Positions 8,532-20,971 of a DNA stretch of 64,000 bases are shown piece after piece. The stretch is from Paraurantiacibacter namhicola. GTDB taxonomy: Bacteria > Pseudomonadota > Alphaproteobacteria > Sphingomonadales > Sphingomonadaceae. Location of the stretch: NCBI RefSeq assembly GCF_001687545.1, contig NZ_CP016545.1:1225001-1289000 (forward strand), in the 5' to 3' direction. Within the stretch, counting starts at the first letter, position 1. Each line of letters begins with the position of its first letter. A program made the position numbers and the translations under genes. The notes beneath the pieces were generated by a model. The model did no database searches. It had not been told where the DNA came from and saw nothing but the letters and a program-made list of their open reading frames with translations.

Positions 8532-10012
8532 TCCTTGCGGATCCAGGCCGTCAGGCGGCGGTCATGGATCGTCTCGGTCCGCAGCGGCATGTAATCGCGC
8601 TCCATCGCGGCCTCGACATAGGCCAGCGTTTCCTTGTTCTGCGCCGTAAAGGGGCGGTCAGCAGTGACCACGACCGGCGGCTTTGCAGCCATGATGCGGC
8701 GCACCTCGTCGATCTGGCGGATGCCCAGGGCATCGCGTTCCAGCGCATTGTTCAGATGGTCGGGATAGATGAAGCGCGTGGGCAGGCAGCTTCCCGTCGT
8801 CTGGTACAGCGCGGTCGGCCCGTCGAACACCCACAGGCAATCGGCCTGCGAACCAACAAGCGGTGTGATCGCTGCGGTCAAATCCTCCATCGCCGCGCGG
8901 TGGTCTTGCGAGGCTTCGATCCGGCCGGGGTAATAGGTCAGCGCGAAGCAGCCCACGCCCGTCAGCACCAGCGGCCAGACCTTGAAGGGCCCGCGCCGGT
9001 CGAGGAAGGGCAGGGCGACGAGCAGGCTGCCCGGCACCAGCGCCGCGAAATAGTAATTGTAGATGGTCGACGGGAAATAGACCGTCGCATAGCTGGCGGC
9101 GAGGAACAGCCAGAAGAAGCGGTAAGCCGCCCAGCTATCCGGCGTGCGCATGCGCAGCGCTGCATAAAGGCCGAACAGCGTCAGCGCGGCCATCGGCGAG
9201 ACATAGAGCAGCTGCTCCATCACGAAGCGGCTGTCCCCGGCGGGCAGCCGGTCGAAGAAGCTGACGAAATTGGCGAACCAGAAGGCGTCCCACTCGCCCA
9301 CGCCCAAGTAGAACAGGCCCACAAGGATCGTCGGCAGCAGGCCGGCGAGCGCAAAGCCTGCCGCGAGTGCCAGCAGCTGTGGCAGGCTGCGGCCCTTGCG
9401 GTACTGCCCCCACAGCACCCACGCCCCGAAGAATGCGCATTGCGGGACTACGGTATATTTCACCTGCAGCGCGATCCCGCCGATCAGCATGGCGATGAAG
9501 GCGCGGCGCAGAGCATCGGCGCGCGACTGGTCGAATACCAGCAGCGCCATCGCCAGCATGGCCGGGACATGGAACACCTCGGTCTGCGCGGAATGCGAGC
9601 CGTAGATCGCCATCAGCACGATGTAGATTACCGCAGCGCCGGTCGCGGTCCCATGCTCCGTCACCAGCAGCGCCAGGCGCCGCACCAGCCATGCGCCGAT
9701 CACGATAAAGATCATGGCCAGCAGCTGGTACGACCATGGGGCTGGCAAGCCGGTGGCTGCGGCAAGCGCGTAGATCAGGAACAGGCCGAGTGGCTTGCGG
9801 TCCCACAGATCGGCAAAGGGCAGCTGCCCCTCCAGCATCTGGCTGCCAATCAGGGCGTAAAGCTGCTCGTCGATATCGGCATTGTGATCGCCCAGGAACG
9901 GCAGGCGCACCACGACGGCAACCACGGCCAGCAGCACGACCACCGCCAGCCCGCGGCGCGGCCATGCGGACCCGCTGGCCAGCGCCTTCCTGTCAGCCGT
10001 GATGGTGGTCAT
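8522..10012 (-). CDS. Membrane glycosyltransferase, GT39/ArnT-like (GT-C fold)
   Basis: A 496-residue multi-pass membrane protein. The first periplasmic loop after helix 1 holds the acidic motif DHNADIDEQLYALIGSQML, followed by DLWDRKPLG. These are the Asp-rich loop and the Lys-Pro-x-Gly motif of ArnT/PMT-like GT-C transferases that use polyprenyl-phosphate sugars. About ten helices follow, then a soluble C-terminal domain from about residue 375 (DCLWVFDGPTALYQTTGSCL). It probably glycosylates a lipid or envelope polymer; donor and acceptor are unknown. A small HNH gene begins 43 bp away on the other strand. Confidence 0.8.
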   Translation of the reverse strand: MTTITADRKALASGSAWPRRGLAVVVLLAVVAVVVRLPFLGDHNADIDEQLYALIGSQMLEGQLPFADLWDRKPLGLFLIYALAAATGLPAPWSYQLLAMIFIVIGAWLVRRLALLVTEHGTATGAAVIYIVLMAIYGSHSAQTEVFHVPAMLAMALLVFDQSRADALRRAFIAMLIGGIALQVKYTVVPQCAFFGAWVLWGQYRKGRSLPQLLALAAGFALAGLLPTILVGLFYLGVGEWDAFWFANFVSFFDRLPAGDSRFVMEQLLYVSPMAALTLFGLYAALRMRTPDSWAAYRFFWLFLAASYATVYFPSTIYNYYFAALVPGSLLVALPFLDRRGPFKVWPLVLTGVGCFALTYYPGRIEASQDHRAAMEDLTAAITPLVGSQADCLWVFDGPTALYQTTGSCLPTRFIYPDHLNNALERDALGIRQIDEVRRIMAAKPPVVVTADRPFTAQNKETLAYVEAAMERDYMPLRTETIHDRRLTAWIRKDQR

Positions 10013-10055
10013 TGCCCTGTCGTCCTGTGAAATTCGTGGTTACGCTTGGATAGAG

Positions 10056-10379
10056 ATGGTTAATATCCGGTTTAGCGATGGCGGCGATGCTGGCGGCGTT
10101 GGAGGGTCCGGCCGGGGCGAGGCGCAGGCCTGCTGGCTTTGCGGACGGCCCTTCGGCAAGCGGATCCAGTGGCATCACACGGTGCCGAAGGCCAAGAAGG
10201 GGCGCACGACCGTGCCGGTCCACCCCATCTGCCACCGGACTATCCATCGCAACTTCACCAATGCGCAGCTGGCCCGCTTCGGGGCAGACCGTGCGCGCCT
10301 TCTTGAGGAGGAGGCGGTGGCACGTTTCGTGCGCTGGGTGGCGGACAAGCCGCCCGATTTCCACGCGCCGACAAGGTAG
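10056..10379 (+). CDS. Small HNH-type protein
   Basis: A 107-residue protein with a zinc-ribbon-like CWLCGRPF pair, then QWHHTVPKAKKG, then VHPICHRTIHRNFT. This is the HNH/beta-beta-alpha-metal arrangement with two structural Cys, as in small HNH nucleases widespread in sphingomonads. Both His of HH and the CH/H residues are present, so nuclease activity is possible. The start at 10056 is preferred over the frame start at 9999 because the latter runs into the divergent glycosyltransferase. No restriction, toxin or phage gene is next to it, so the role is open. Confidence 0.65.
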   Translation: MVNIRFSDGGDAGGVGGSGRGEAQACWLCGRPFGKRIQWHHTVPKAKKGRTTVPVHPICHRTIHRNFTNAQLARFGADRARLLEEEAVARFVRWVADKPPDFHAPTR

Positions 10380-10420
10380 CGTTCACGCCCTTTTTACGCA
10401 CCATGGCTTAAGCGGCCTGC

Positions 10421-11059
10421 ATGTCCGGCATCTGGCAAAGGATCGGCGCGGTCGCCGTATGGAGCGTGTTTGCGCTGGTGGTGGGCGTGGCTGCGCTGTC
10501 CGTATGGGCGGTGGCCCCCTATTCTATGGACCCGCACCACAGCGCGCGCACGGCGAAATACCTCGCCAAGGCGCCATTTGCGGATCGCATCGTTATCGGG
10601 GACAGCCGCATCCAGTACCTTGGCGAACGGCCCGAGGCGCTGATGATGGGATATTCCAGCGGGCAGACCTGGCAAATCGTCCGCATTGCGAAGCTGGCCT
10701 GCCTTGCCAGCGATGCGCCCGTCTCCATCGCGCTGGGCGTGAATGACGCCAAGCATGCCGATCCTGCGACGAGCAGGCAAAAGCTGGCGATCGCCGAGAT
10801 TGTCGAAGCTTGCGGCGACCGCCCGACTTACATCGCGGAAGTATGGCCGGCGGAGCTGGGCGTCGAACCGGCTGGCGGCGATTACGATCCGCAGCTCGTG
10901 GCAGTGATAGACCGGCAGGCGCGCCAGGCCGCCGCTCGCTTCGATAATGTCGAGATGCTTCCCGTTCCGCCGCTGCCGGACAACTGGACGGTCGACGGCG
11001 TGCATTTCACGCCGGAGGTCGATGAGCTGTACGTCCAGGCGCTGACGCAGCCGCTTTAA
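10421..11059 (+). CDS. SGNH/GDSL-type hydrolase, membrane-anchored
   Basis: 212 residues with an N-terminal membrane segment (about 8-31) and a periplasmic SGNH-like domain. Block I is IVIGDSRIQ (Ser62), block III LGVND (Asn108), and block V VDGVHF (Asp192, His195), giving a complete Ser-Asp-His set in the correct order. This is a divergent SGNH hydrolase, so I infer an esterase or acetyl-transfer role on an envelope glycan. It lies 4 bp upstream of an acyltransferase-3 gene. In OafA-type proteins these two modules are fused, which supports a shared role in O-acylation. Confidence 0.7.
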   Translation: MSGIWQRIGAVAVWSVFALVVGVAALSVWAVAPYSMDPHHSARTAKYLAKAPFADRIVIGDSRIQYLGERPEALMMGYSSGQTWQIVRIAKLACLASDAPVSIALGVNDAKHADPATSRQKLAIAEIVEACGDRPTYIAEVWPAELGVEPAGGDYDPQLVAVIDRQARQAAARFDNVEMLPVPPLPDNWTVDGVHFTPEVDELYVQALTQPL

Positions 11060-11063
11060 CCGA

Positions 11064-12197
11064 ATGTTCGCCTTGATGGGGCATCAGGGTGTCATGCGCG
11101 AGGGACGCTTCATCACACCGGAAATGTCGATCCTGCTGGACCTGATCCGCGGGCTGGCGGCGCTGGTCGTGCTGGGCGGTCACATGGTGCAGATGGAAAT
11201 CTACACCGGACCTTATCCGTTGACGGAAACCGCGCAGCATAATGCGGTGCTGATCTTTTTCGTGCTTTCGGGGCTGGTTATCTCCCATTCCGTACGCACG
11301 CGGCCGCAGGACCTGCGAACGTACGCGGTGGCGCGGGCTGCGCGCATTTTCCCCGTGTCGCTGTTTGCGCTTCTCTTTGGCCTTGCACTGTTCACCATAG
11401 CCCGATCGATGGGGCTGGAAGCGAGCCTGGAGCATGTGCGGACGGATGCGGCGGAGCCTGCAAACCTGCTGCTGCCGATACTGTTTCTTGGCGATGCGCA
11501 GGGCGTGGTCCTGCCGCCATGGAACCCGCCCTATTGGTCGCTGGCTTACGAGGTGTGGTTCTACGCCCTGTTCGGCGCGGCCTTCTTCCTGCGCGGAAAA
11601 CTGCGTGCTGCGGCGCTGCTCGTGCTGTCGCTGCTGGCGGGCTGGCGCGTCCTGCTGCTGATGCCAAGCTGGCTGCTGGGCGTTTGGCTGTCCGGCAAGG
11701 ATTTCCGTCCGGGCCGCCAGGCCGCGCTTGCGCTGGGCCTGCTGGGATGGCTCGTGATGCTGTTTGCGACCGTTTTCGGAGTTCCCGCTGCCAACCTGCT
11801 TCTGCCGATCGTGCAGGCAACGGGAGTGGACTTCAACTTCAGCACCTATTTCATAACGGACAACCTGTTCGCCATCGGGGTTGCCATCTGTTTCGTCGCG
11901 CTGCGCCCGCTCGCGGCAGCAAAGGCTGCGCTGCTGGAGCGTTGGGCCGGGCCGATCCGCTGGCTCGCAGGCTGCAGTTTCTCGCTCTATATCCTGCACT
12001 GGCCGATCATCTCCGCCATGTCAGCCTTCGGTATGGTAGCAGGCAAGAACGCGTGGCTGTTCGCAGCTTATGCGCTGGCCATATTGGCCTTCTGCGCGCT
12101 GACTGCCCGCGTGACGGAACATCGCAGCGGCGACGTGCGCAAATGGATGATGCGCGTGACGCAGCGCCGTGCGCTGGAAGCTCCGGCCCGCGCATGA
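11064..12197 (+). CDS. Acyltransferase 3 family membrane protein
   Basis: A multi-pass acyltransferase of the AT3 (OafA/NodX) family. It carries LDLIRGLAALVVLGGHMVQM, with the family's Arg and His in the first helix, and VARAARIFPVSLFAL, the usual basic loop. About ten helices follow, and CSFSLYILHWPII sits near the end. Such proteins transfer acetyl or other acyl groups across the membrane to sugars. It has no SGNH domain of its own; the preceding gene supplies one. The start is uncertain: 11064, 11076 or 11094, the last having a weak AGGG 4 bp upstream. Confidence 0.85.
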   Translation: MFALMGHQGVMREGRFITPEMSILLDLIRGLAALVVLGGHMVQMEIYTGPYPLTETAQHNAVLIFFVLSGLVISHSVRTRPQDLRTYAVARAARIFPVSLFALLFGLALFTIARSMGLEASLEHVRTDAAEPANLLLPILFLGDAQGVVLPPWNPPYWSLAYEVWFYALFGAAFFLRGKLRAAALLVLSLLAGWRVLLLMPSWLLGVWLSGKDFRPGRQAALALGLLGWLVMLFATVFGVPAANLLLPIVQATGVDFNFSTYFITDNLFAIGVAICFVALRPLAAAKAALLERWAGPIRWLAGCSFSLYILHWPIISAMSAFGMVAGKNAWLFAAYALAILAFCALTARVTEHRSGDVRKWMMRVTQRRALEAPARA

Positions 12198-12222
12198 AAA
12201 AGGGCGCCGCAACGGGCGCCCT
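12197..12222 (-). terminator. Terminator of the atp operon
   Basis: AGGGCGCC (12201-12208) and GGCGCCCT (12215-12222) form an 8-bp stem with a 6-base loop. On the minus strand the stem runs straight into a T-run (12197-12200). It lies 27 bp past the atpC stop, and its T-run touches the stop of the convergent acyltransferase gene. Confidence 0.8.
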
Positions 12223-12248
12223 CTCTGAAATCGGTAGTGGTGGAAGCG

Positions 12249-12506
12249 TCAGGCTTCGACGTGTTCCGCGAGGACCGTCAGGCCGCTGTCGCCGACTTCG
12301 GCAAAACCGCCGCGCACGGCGATCTCTTCCGGCTGGCCACCTTCGGTCTTCCAGACCTGCACCGCGCCGTCGCGGATCACGGACATGAAAGGCGCGTGGC
12401 CTTCCAGCACGCCGAATTCACCTTCCGCACCGGGGACGACCACCATGTAGACGTCCTCGCTGCGAACCAGCTTCTCCGGCGTGACGAGTTCGAAATGCAG
12501 GGCCAT
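12249..12506 (-). CDS. atpC: ATP synthase F1 epsilon subunit
   Basis: The N-terminal beta-sandwich domain of the epsilon subunit ([35 protein letters not shown]), which links the gamma shaft to the c-ring. At 85 residues it is short: the C-terminal helical hairpin that inhibits ATP hydrolysis in E. coli is absent, as in many alphaproteobacteria. The ATG at 12506 is used because it lies 1 bp after the stop of the upstream YHS-like gene, so translation is probably coupled. Confidence 0.93.
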   Translation of the reverse strand: MALHFELVTPEKLVRSEDVYMVVVPGAEGEFGVLEGHAPFMSVIRDGAVQVWKTEGGQPEEIAVRGGFAEVGDSGLTVLAEHVEA

Positions 12507-12507
12507 G

Positions 12508-12690
12508 TCAGTTTCCGTCGATTGCCGCATCGAAATGGCGTGCGGCGGTTTCAAATTTGTCGCGGCAATTCGTGTTGCAGAACCCGACGACCGACCCGCG
12601 ATACATTGTCAGGCTGTCGGCGCTGACCGGCTTTCCGGACCAGGGACACGTCTGGTTGACGCAGTCGCTCAGGTCCGGTTGGCCGGTCAT
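12508..12690 (-). CDS. Small YHS-like Cys-rich protein inside the atp operon
   Basis: 60 residues with four Cys arranged as C10-x4-C15 and C38-x3-C42, in the context [13 protein letters not shown] and [14 protein letters not shown]. This spacing and the Ser-Gly-Lys-Pro-Val and Gly-Phe-Cys features match the YHS/TRASH type of metal-binding domain. It fits tightly between atpD (5 bp before) and atpC (1 bp after), so it is expressed with the F1 subunits. A metal-related or assembly role is inference. An extra gene between atpD and atpC is not part of the standard atp operon. Confidence 0.75.
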   Translation of the reverse strand: MTGQPDLSDCVNQTCPWSGKPVSADSLTMYRGSVVGFCNTNCRDKFETAARHFDAAIDGN

Positions 12691-12695
12691 CGCAA

Positions 12696-15035
<2,340 letters not shown>

Positions 15036-15043
<8 letters not shown>

Positions 15044-15257
15044 GTTGAATACCCTCGTTTGTATCTGTTCGTTCAAGACCGGCGATGCGATCGCCAGCCA
15101 GGACAAGAAACACCGCTCCGGCAATCCCCAAACCGCCAAGCAAATAGCCGAGGCGCTTGGCGTTTGTGCCGGCAGGCTCCTTCATCGCGGCGACGAGCAA
15201 TTCCCCGCCTTTGAGAAGAACAAGCAGACAACCTAGATAGAAGAGCAGATTAAGCAC
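15036..15257 (-). CDS. Small membrane protein between atpA and atpG
   Basis: 73 residues with two predicted helices (about 2-21 and 37-55) joined by a polar loop ([12 protein letters not shown]). GTG start 8 bp after the atpA stop; no strong ribosome-binding site, so it is probably translated by coupling to atpA. Its last codons overlap the atpG start. I do not recognise the family. Its position suggests a link to ATP synthase, but Fo subunits and AtpI have other features, and this is not obviously any of them. Confidence 0.65.
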
Positions 15258-15265
15258 GTTGTGTC

Positions 15266-16798
<1,533 letters not shown>

Positions 16799-16818
16799 TT
16801 ACCTTTCGCTGCCAGCGC

Positions 16819-17382
16819 TTACGCGCCGGGGGCTTTCATAGCTTGTGCAAGAGTGTTGAGGCGGGTGCGGATCGAGCTGTCGATACGCTTTGAACCGATG
16901 GTGACGACAAGGCCGCCCAGCAGGTCGGGATCGACGCGGGGCTTCAGCTTGACGGTGCGGCCTTCGCGGGCACGCAGTTTCTGTTCCAGGTCGGACAGCT
17001 GCTTGTCCGTCAGCGCGTGGGCGCTGGCGACTTCGGCCGTCACTTCGCCGCGCTGGGCGGCGGCGATGGCGGAAAAGGCGCGGATGATCGCGGGCAACTG
17101 CGACACGCGGCGGTTCTTCGCCAGCGTGCCCAGGAAATTGCGGGTCAGTTCGGACAGGCCGAGGTGGTCGGCGATGCCGGCCATCACGCTGCCAAGCTGG
17201 CCGCGGCTGACTTCCGGATTGCCGATCAGGGATTTGAGGTCAGCCGATTCGGTCAGCGCCGCATCAAGCTTGTCGAGATCCGATTCGACGGCCGTGACGG
17301 TTCCCGCCTCGCTCGCGAGATCGAACAAAGCACTGGCGTAACGCCCGGATAGGCTGGCCTGAATACCGGCGGAAAGCTCCAC
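16819..17382 (-). CDS. atpH: ATP synthase F1 delta subunit
   Basis: Peripheral-stalk connector of F1 (OSCP-like). The 187 residues show the N-terminal helical domain ([17 protein letters not shown]) and the C-terminal strand region ([25 protein letters not shown]). The start is GTG 17382, chosen because AGAGGA lies about 10 bp upstream and the protein then begins in the usual place. It is the first gene of the operon atpH-atpA-ORF-atpG-atpD-ORF-atpC. The Fo genes are not in this window. Confidence 0.94.
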   Translation of the reverse strand: MELSAGIQASLSGRYASALFDLASEAGTVTAVESDLDKLDAALTESADLKSLIGNPEVSRGQLGSVMAGIADHLGLSELTRNFLGTLAKNRRVSQLPAIIRAFSAIAAAQRGEVTAEVASAHALTDKQLSDLEQKLRAREGRTVKLKPRVDPDLLGGLVVTIGSKRIDSSIRTRLNTLAQAMKAPGA

Positions 17383-17541
17383 GCGCGAAGGTCCTCTTGG
17401 GTCCGAGTAGACGGAATTGTCGACTGCCTTGCCCGGGGCGCACAAAAGGCTCCCCGGCAGGGCTGGCGCGCGCCTAGCACCGGGTTCACACCAGTGCAAC
17501 CCGAAGGGGTGTTCAAACCGGCCTGCAGGCCGGACGGTGCG

Positions 17542-18093
17542 TCAGTCGAAACTGGCGAGGCATTCTTCGAGCGCAGCGATACCTTCCTTTGCCCCGTTGA
17601 GCGGAAATGCCGCCAGCAGGGTTTCGCCATGGTGGAAGCCCACGGCCTCGTAACTCGCCATGTCGGAACGCAGGCGACGACGATCTTCGCCCTGCAGCAT
17701 GATCATCACCCGGTGGCGGCCATCGTCAGCGCTCATCGTGCCGAAAGAGCGTGTGCCCCATGAGCCGCTGCCATCGGAGGAATCCGAGGTCACGAAATCC
17801 ATGGCGAGGTCGGCCCTGCCGCGCCCTTCGGGCAGCGTATCGGCATTGGTGACGAACAGCATGACGAGATCGCCGTTCTCCTGGTCGGCATCGTCATACA
17901 GCATCAGCGTCTGCTTGCCGAACTGGTCGGTCTCCCAAAGCTGGATCATGCCGCAGGTCCGGTCCTCTTCCGTGCGCATGACGGAGAAGGTGTCGCTGGC
18001 CTTGTAGATTTCGGTTTCCGCCGAAGCAGGGGCCGAAAAGGTGAGGCTGGCCGCGGCGATTGCGGCGGCGGCAAGGAATGGCAGTTTCGTCAT
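17542..18093 (-). CDS. Secreted protein, tandem paralogue A
   Basis: A 183-residue exported protein: signal peptide LPFLAAAAIAAASLTFSAPASA, then about 160 residues with only two Cys, one early (DRTCGMIQLW) and one at the end (ALEECLASFD), suiting a disulphide. Shared with the next two genes are the early Cys-Gly/Ser before a Trp, SWGTRSFG in the middle, and GETLLAAFPLNG before the last Cys. The family is unknown to me. ATG 18093 is chosen directly before the signal peptide. It is the last of three paralogues read on the minus strand. Confidence 0.75.
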   Translation of the reverse strand: MTKLPFLAAAAIAAASLTFSAPASAETEIYKASDTFSVMRTEEDRTCGMIQLWETDQFGKQTLMLYDDADQENGDLVMLFVTNADTLPEGRGRADLAMDFVTSDSSDGSGSWGTRSFGTMSADDGRHRVMIMLQGEDRRRLRSDMASYEAVGFHHGETLLAAFPLNGAKEGIAALEECLASFD

Positions 18094-18098
18094 CGTCT

Positions 18099-18683
18099 TC
18101 AGGTCCCGTCTTGAGGTGTGGTCAGGTTGGCGGCGCATTCTTTCAGCAATTCAACCGCAGGGCCGGCCCCTTCCAGCGGCATGGCCGCCAGAAGTTCTCC
18201 GTCCATGTAAAAGGACACGGCCTTGCTGTTGGAAATATCGGCCATGGCCTGCGTCCGGTTCTGGTCACCATAGAAATTGAACAGGAACAGGTGGCCTTTC
18301 CCGAGCTCGCCATCAGGCTGGTAGATGAACTCGCGTTCGCCCCAGCCGGCATCGATCTCCACGCCGTCATTGTCGAGGAAATAGATCGCCAGGTCCTGCG
18401 TCCCGCTTTCGCCTGCTGGCTTGCGCGATTCCTCTATCGTGAAGGCGATGGAGGAAAACTCGTCCTCGCCTTCGCCGGATTCCAGCACGATCAACATGAT
18501 CGTTCCCGCGTCGCGGTGCTGCCAGCTGTTGGCCATGGAGCAGGCGTGGGATTCCCGTTCGCTATGGATGGTGAAGGGCGGCGCCTCGGCATAGAATTCC
18601 GACTGCGCCGAAGCCGACGCCGGAATTGCAGCGGCAAGGGCCAGGGCAAGCGGGCCCATGATCATGCCACGGTGGGTGCTCAT
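18099..18683 (-). CDS. Secreted protein, tandem paralogue B
   Basis: 194 residues with a signal peptide (MGPLALALAAAIPASASAQ). It keeps the plan of its neighbours: HACSMANSW (early Cys), LAIYFLDNDGVEIDAGWGEREF, and MDGELLAAMPLEGAGPAVELLKECAANL (late Cys). It lies 37 bp after paralogue C and 5 bp before paralogue A, so all three probably form one operon. ATG 18683 has GGAG 11 bp upstream; 18665 is an alternative. Confidence 0.75.
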   Translation of the reverse strand: MSTHRGMIMGPLALALAAAIPASASAQSEFYAEAPPFTIHSERESHACSMANSWQHRDAGTIMLIVLESGEGEDEFSSIAFTIEESRKPAGESGTQDLAIYFLDNDGVEIDAGWGEREFIYQPDGELGKGHLFLFNFYGDQNRTQAMADISNSKAVSFYMDGELLAAMPLEGAGPAVELLKECAANLTTPQDGT

Positions 18684-18720
18684 CGGAATGGGTGCTCCTG
18701 ACCAAGGTGACCGGCTACCG

Positions 18721-19272
18721 TCACAGGCTGGCCACGCAGCCTTCCAACTGGACGACTGCCTCGGGCAGCCCTTCGAGCGGCACGGCCAGCAGCAGGTCAT
18801 CACCGTTATAAAGGCCGAGGGCGCGGCTCTGCGCCAGGTCCTCGCCAATGGCGACATCATCCTCGCCGTCGAACTGCGAGACGAAAAACGCCTTCTCTTC
18901 GCGGGTCTGGTATCCGAACAGGCGCTGTCCCCAGCTGCGGTCGAGCTGCGTATCGCCATTGTCGAGGAAGATCAGTTCCAGGTTCACGCGGCCCACTTCC
19001 AGCCCTTGTGGCACAACGCCGCGGGTCAGGGAGAGCACGCGGTAATCCTCGTCCGCGTAATCGAGCAGCATGAGCTGGATTTCGCCATATTCGGGGTGAT
19101 TCCACCTGCGGATGGCACCGCACAGACGCTCGCTTGCGACCGGCTGGATCGAATATTCGCCGACCTTGCTCTTATACATGCCATCTGGAACCTGCGCCTG
19201 CGCGGCGGGCGCGGCGAAGCCCAGGCTGGCGGTGAACCCGGCGAGAGTCAGGAGGGTGTTCAGCTTAGACAT
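18721..19272 (-). CDS. Secreted protein, tandem paralogue C
   Basis: 183 residues with a signal peptide (LNTLLTLAGFTASLGFAAPA, then AQAQ). It shows SERLCGAIRRWNHPEYGEI (early Cys and Trp), LIFLDNGDTQLDRSWGQRLFG, and YNGDDLLLAVPLEGLPEAVVQLEGCV (late Cys). It is the first of the three paralogues and starts 22 bp after the end of the protease gene, so the protease and the triplet may be one transcript. Confidence 0.75.
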   Translation of the reverse strand: MSKLNTLLTLAGFTASLGFAAPAAQAQVPDGMYKSKVGEYSIQPVASERLCGAIRRWNHPEYGEIQLMLLDYADEDYRVLSLTRGVVPQGLEVGRVNLELIFLDNGDTQLDRSWGQRLFGYQTREEKAFFVSQFDGEDDVAIGEDLAQSRALGLYNGDDLLLAVPLEGLPEAVVQLEGCVASL

Positions 19273-19294
19273 GGCGATAATATTCCGTTCTGGT

Positions 19295-20878
19295 TCACTT
19301 GGATGAGGCTGCGACATCGCAGTCATAGACCACGCGTTCATTGGGTCTTTGCGGCAGCAGCGACAGGACGGCCTTCTGCCGTTCACCGAATGAACGGGCG
19401 CTTGCTTCGTCTGCCGGGCAGGCGGGGGCCTTGTAGCTGCCACGCGCCTTGCGCGCCTGGGCCATGGCTTCGCGGCCCAGCAGGTAGCGATCGTTGCGGT
19501 ACTCCCCCGTGTCCGGGTCGTAGGAATTGACGGATACCACCGCATCCTCGTTCGGCACGAAGGCCCGGCTCCAGCGGCCATCGGCCAGGCCGTATTGTGT
19601 GCGGCCGTTCACGCAGCCTGCATCCCAGTCGAACTGCACGCTGGCGGCGGCCTGCCCGGTCACGCGGCTGCGTTCCGGCACCAGGCGGCACTGCGCCGCG
19701 CCTGTGACGACGCCTTCGTCGATCACGCCGGCATTGGCGCTGGCCATTTCCTCGCGCAGCCGGTCCTGCAGGCGGTCGTCTATCTCGGCATAAGCGGGGC
19801 GCGAGAGCCATGCGATGACTCCGCCCGCAAGCGCCACCAGGGCGATGCCGCCCGCTATGGCGCGCTGGCGGCTGGCGCCGGCTGCATGGCCCCACACGGC
19901 AACGCCGCCCGCGCCCAGCGCCGCGACCAGCAGCAGGAAGGCGAGCGCCATGCCGTTCTCCCGCTCTGCCATGACGGCAAAGCGCACATCCTCGCGCATG
20001 GAAGCGCGGCGGCGGGCATCGGCCTCGGCGCTGGCCTGCTGCTCAGCTTCCGCCTTGCGCTGGGCGGCCTCTGCGCGGTCGCGTTCCTCGGCCTCCAGCT
20101 CGGCAAGGCTGCGGCACGGCATGGAGTTGATGCGCGGGGTGATTTCGTTCGCACGCAGGAAGGGCAGCAGTTCCTTCATGGACACGGCGAAGAAGAACTC
20201 GGCATCCGGCCCGCCGGTATTGGTGCCGAAGGAATTGACGCCCAGCACGCGTCCGCATTCGTCCACCAGCGGCCCGCCGCTGCTGCCGCGCGCGATGCTG
20301 GCGGTGTGCAGCAGCGTGTCGAAGCGGCGGCTGGGGCGGCGGCCGGACAGCGTGCCATTGGCCTTTACCGGCGGCTGCGGGCGGAAGAAGTCGGCCATCT
20401 GCAGGCCCTGCGCGGCATCGACATTGAAGGGATAACCGATGGAGACGACCGGCCCGGAGTCGACCGAGGCATTGCCGGCCAGCGTCAGCGGCGGAAGGTC
20501 CATGTCCGCGGTGGTGGCGATCAGCGCCAGGTCGTTGCGCGGGCTGTAAGCGATCAGCCGGCCATAGACCGGCTCCCCGCCGTCGGACGGCACGATGCCG
20601 ATGGCCAGCGTGGCATCGTCGCGCGCTTCGGCCACGACATGGGCGTTGGTGATGATGCGTTCCGGCGTGACAGCAAAGCCGGTTCCGTGGCTGACCGGGA
20701 AGAGGCGGCCGTTCTCCTCCTCCACGATCACGATGCGGACCACGCCGCGCGCTGCGGCGCTGATATCGGCGGGATCGGCATGGGCAGCAGAGGGCACCAG
20801 CACCAGTATTGCCGCAGCCAGCGCGATGCGCACCATTGCCAGCCACCGGCCGGCAGCCCGTCCCCGTTCCCTGTCCAT
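19295..20878 (-). CDS. Membrane-anchored trypsin-like serine protease
   Basis: 527 residues: signal or anchor helix (16-34), trypsin-like S1 domain with His80 (ITNAHVV), Asp116 (RNDLALI) and Ser200 (ARGSSGGPL), then a Glu/Ala-rich coiled coil (about 255-300), two membrane helices (about 310-330 and 345-360) and a C-terminal domain with four Cys. There is no PDZ domain, so it is not a DegP/DegQ protein. The protease domain should face the periplasm. The substrate is unknown; the three secreted proteins that follow are obvious candidates for partners. That link is inference. Confidence 0.82.
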   Translation of the reverse strand: MDRERGRAAGRWLAMVRIALAAAILVLVPSAAHADPADISAAARGVVRIVIVEEENGRLFPVSHGTGFAVTPERIITNAHVVAEARDDATLAIGIVPSDGGEPVYGRLIAYSPRNDLALIATTADMDLPPLTLAGNASVDSGPVVSIGYPFNVDAAQGLQMADFFRPQPPVKANGTLSGRRPSRRFDTLLHTASIARGSSGGPLVDECGRVLGVNSFGTNTGGPDAEFFFAVSMKELLPFLRANEITPRINSMPCRSLAELEAEERDRAEAAQRKAEAEQQASAEADARRRASMREDVRFAVMAERENGMALAFLLLVAALGAGGVAVWGHAAGASRQRAIAGGIALVALAGGVIAWLSRPAYAEIDDRLQDRLREEMASANAGVIDEGVVTGAAQCRLVPERSRVTGQAAASVQFDWDAGCVNGRTQYGLADGRWSRAFVPNEDAVVSVNSYDPDTGEYRNDRYLLGREAMAQARKARGSYKAPACPADEASARSFGERQKAVLSLLPQRPNERVVYDCDVAASSK

Positions 20879-20971
20879 GACGGCTTTTTCGCCCTGTTTC
20901 GCTTTGAGCGCAAGCTTCGGGACGCACCCTGTCAGCGATTGTCACAAGATTGCGGTCGAAAGGAACAGGCC

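Noticed and set aside
7841-10030. Open frame of 729 codons on the plus strand across the DMT transporter and glycosyltransferase region
   Set aside because: Frame-shifted or antisense reading of two real genes; low-complexity His/Arg/Gln-rich protein.
10056-10379. HNH gene as part of a defence or homing system
   Set aside because: No restriction, methylase, toxin or phage gene is next to it; it is flanked by envelope genes and the family is common as a stand-alone gene.
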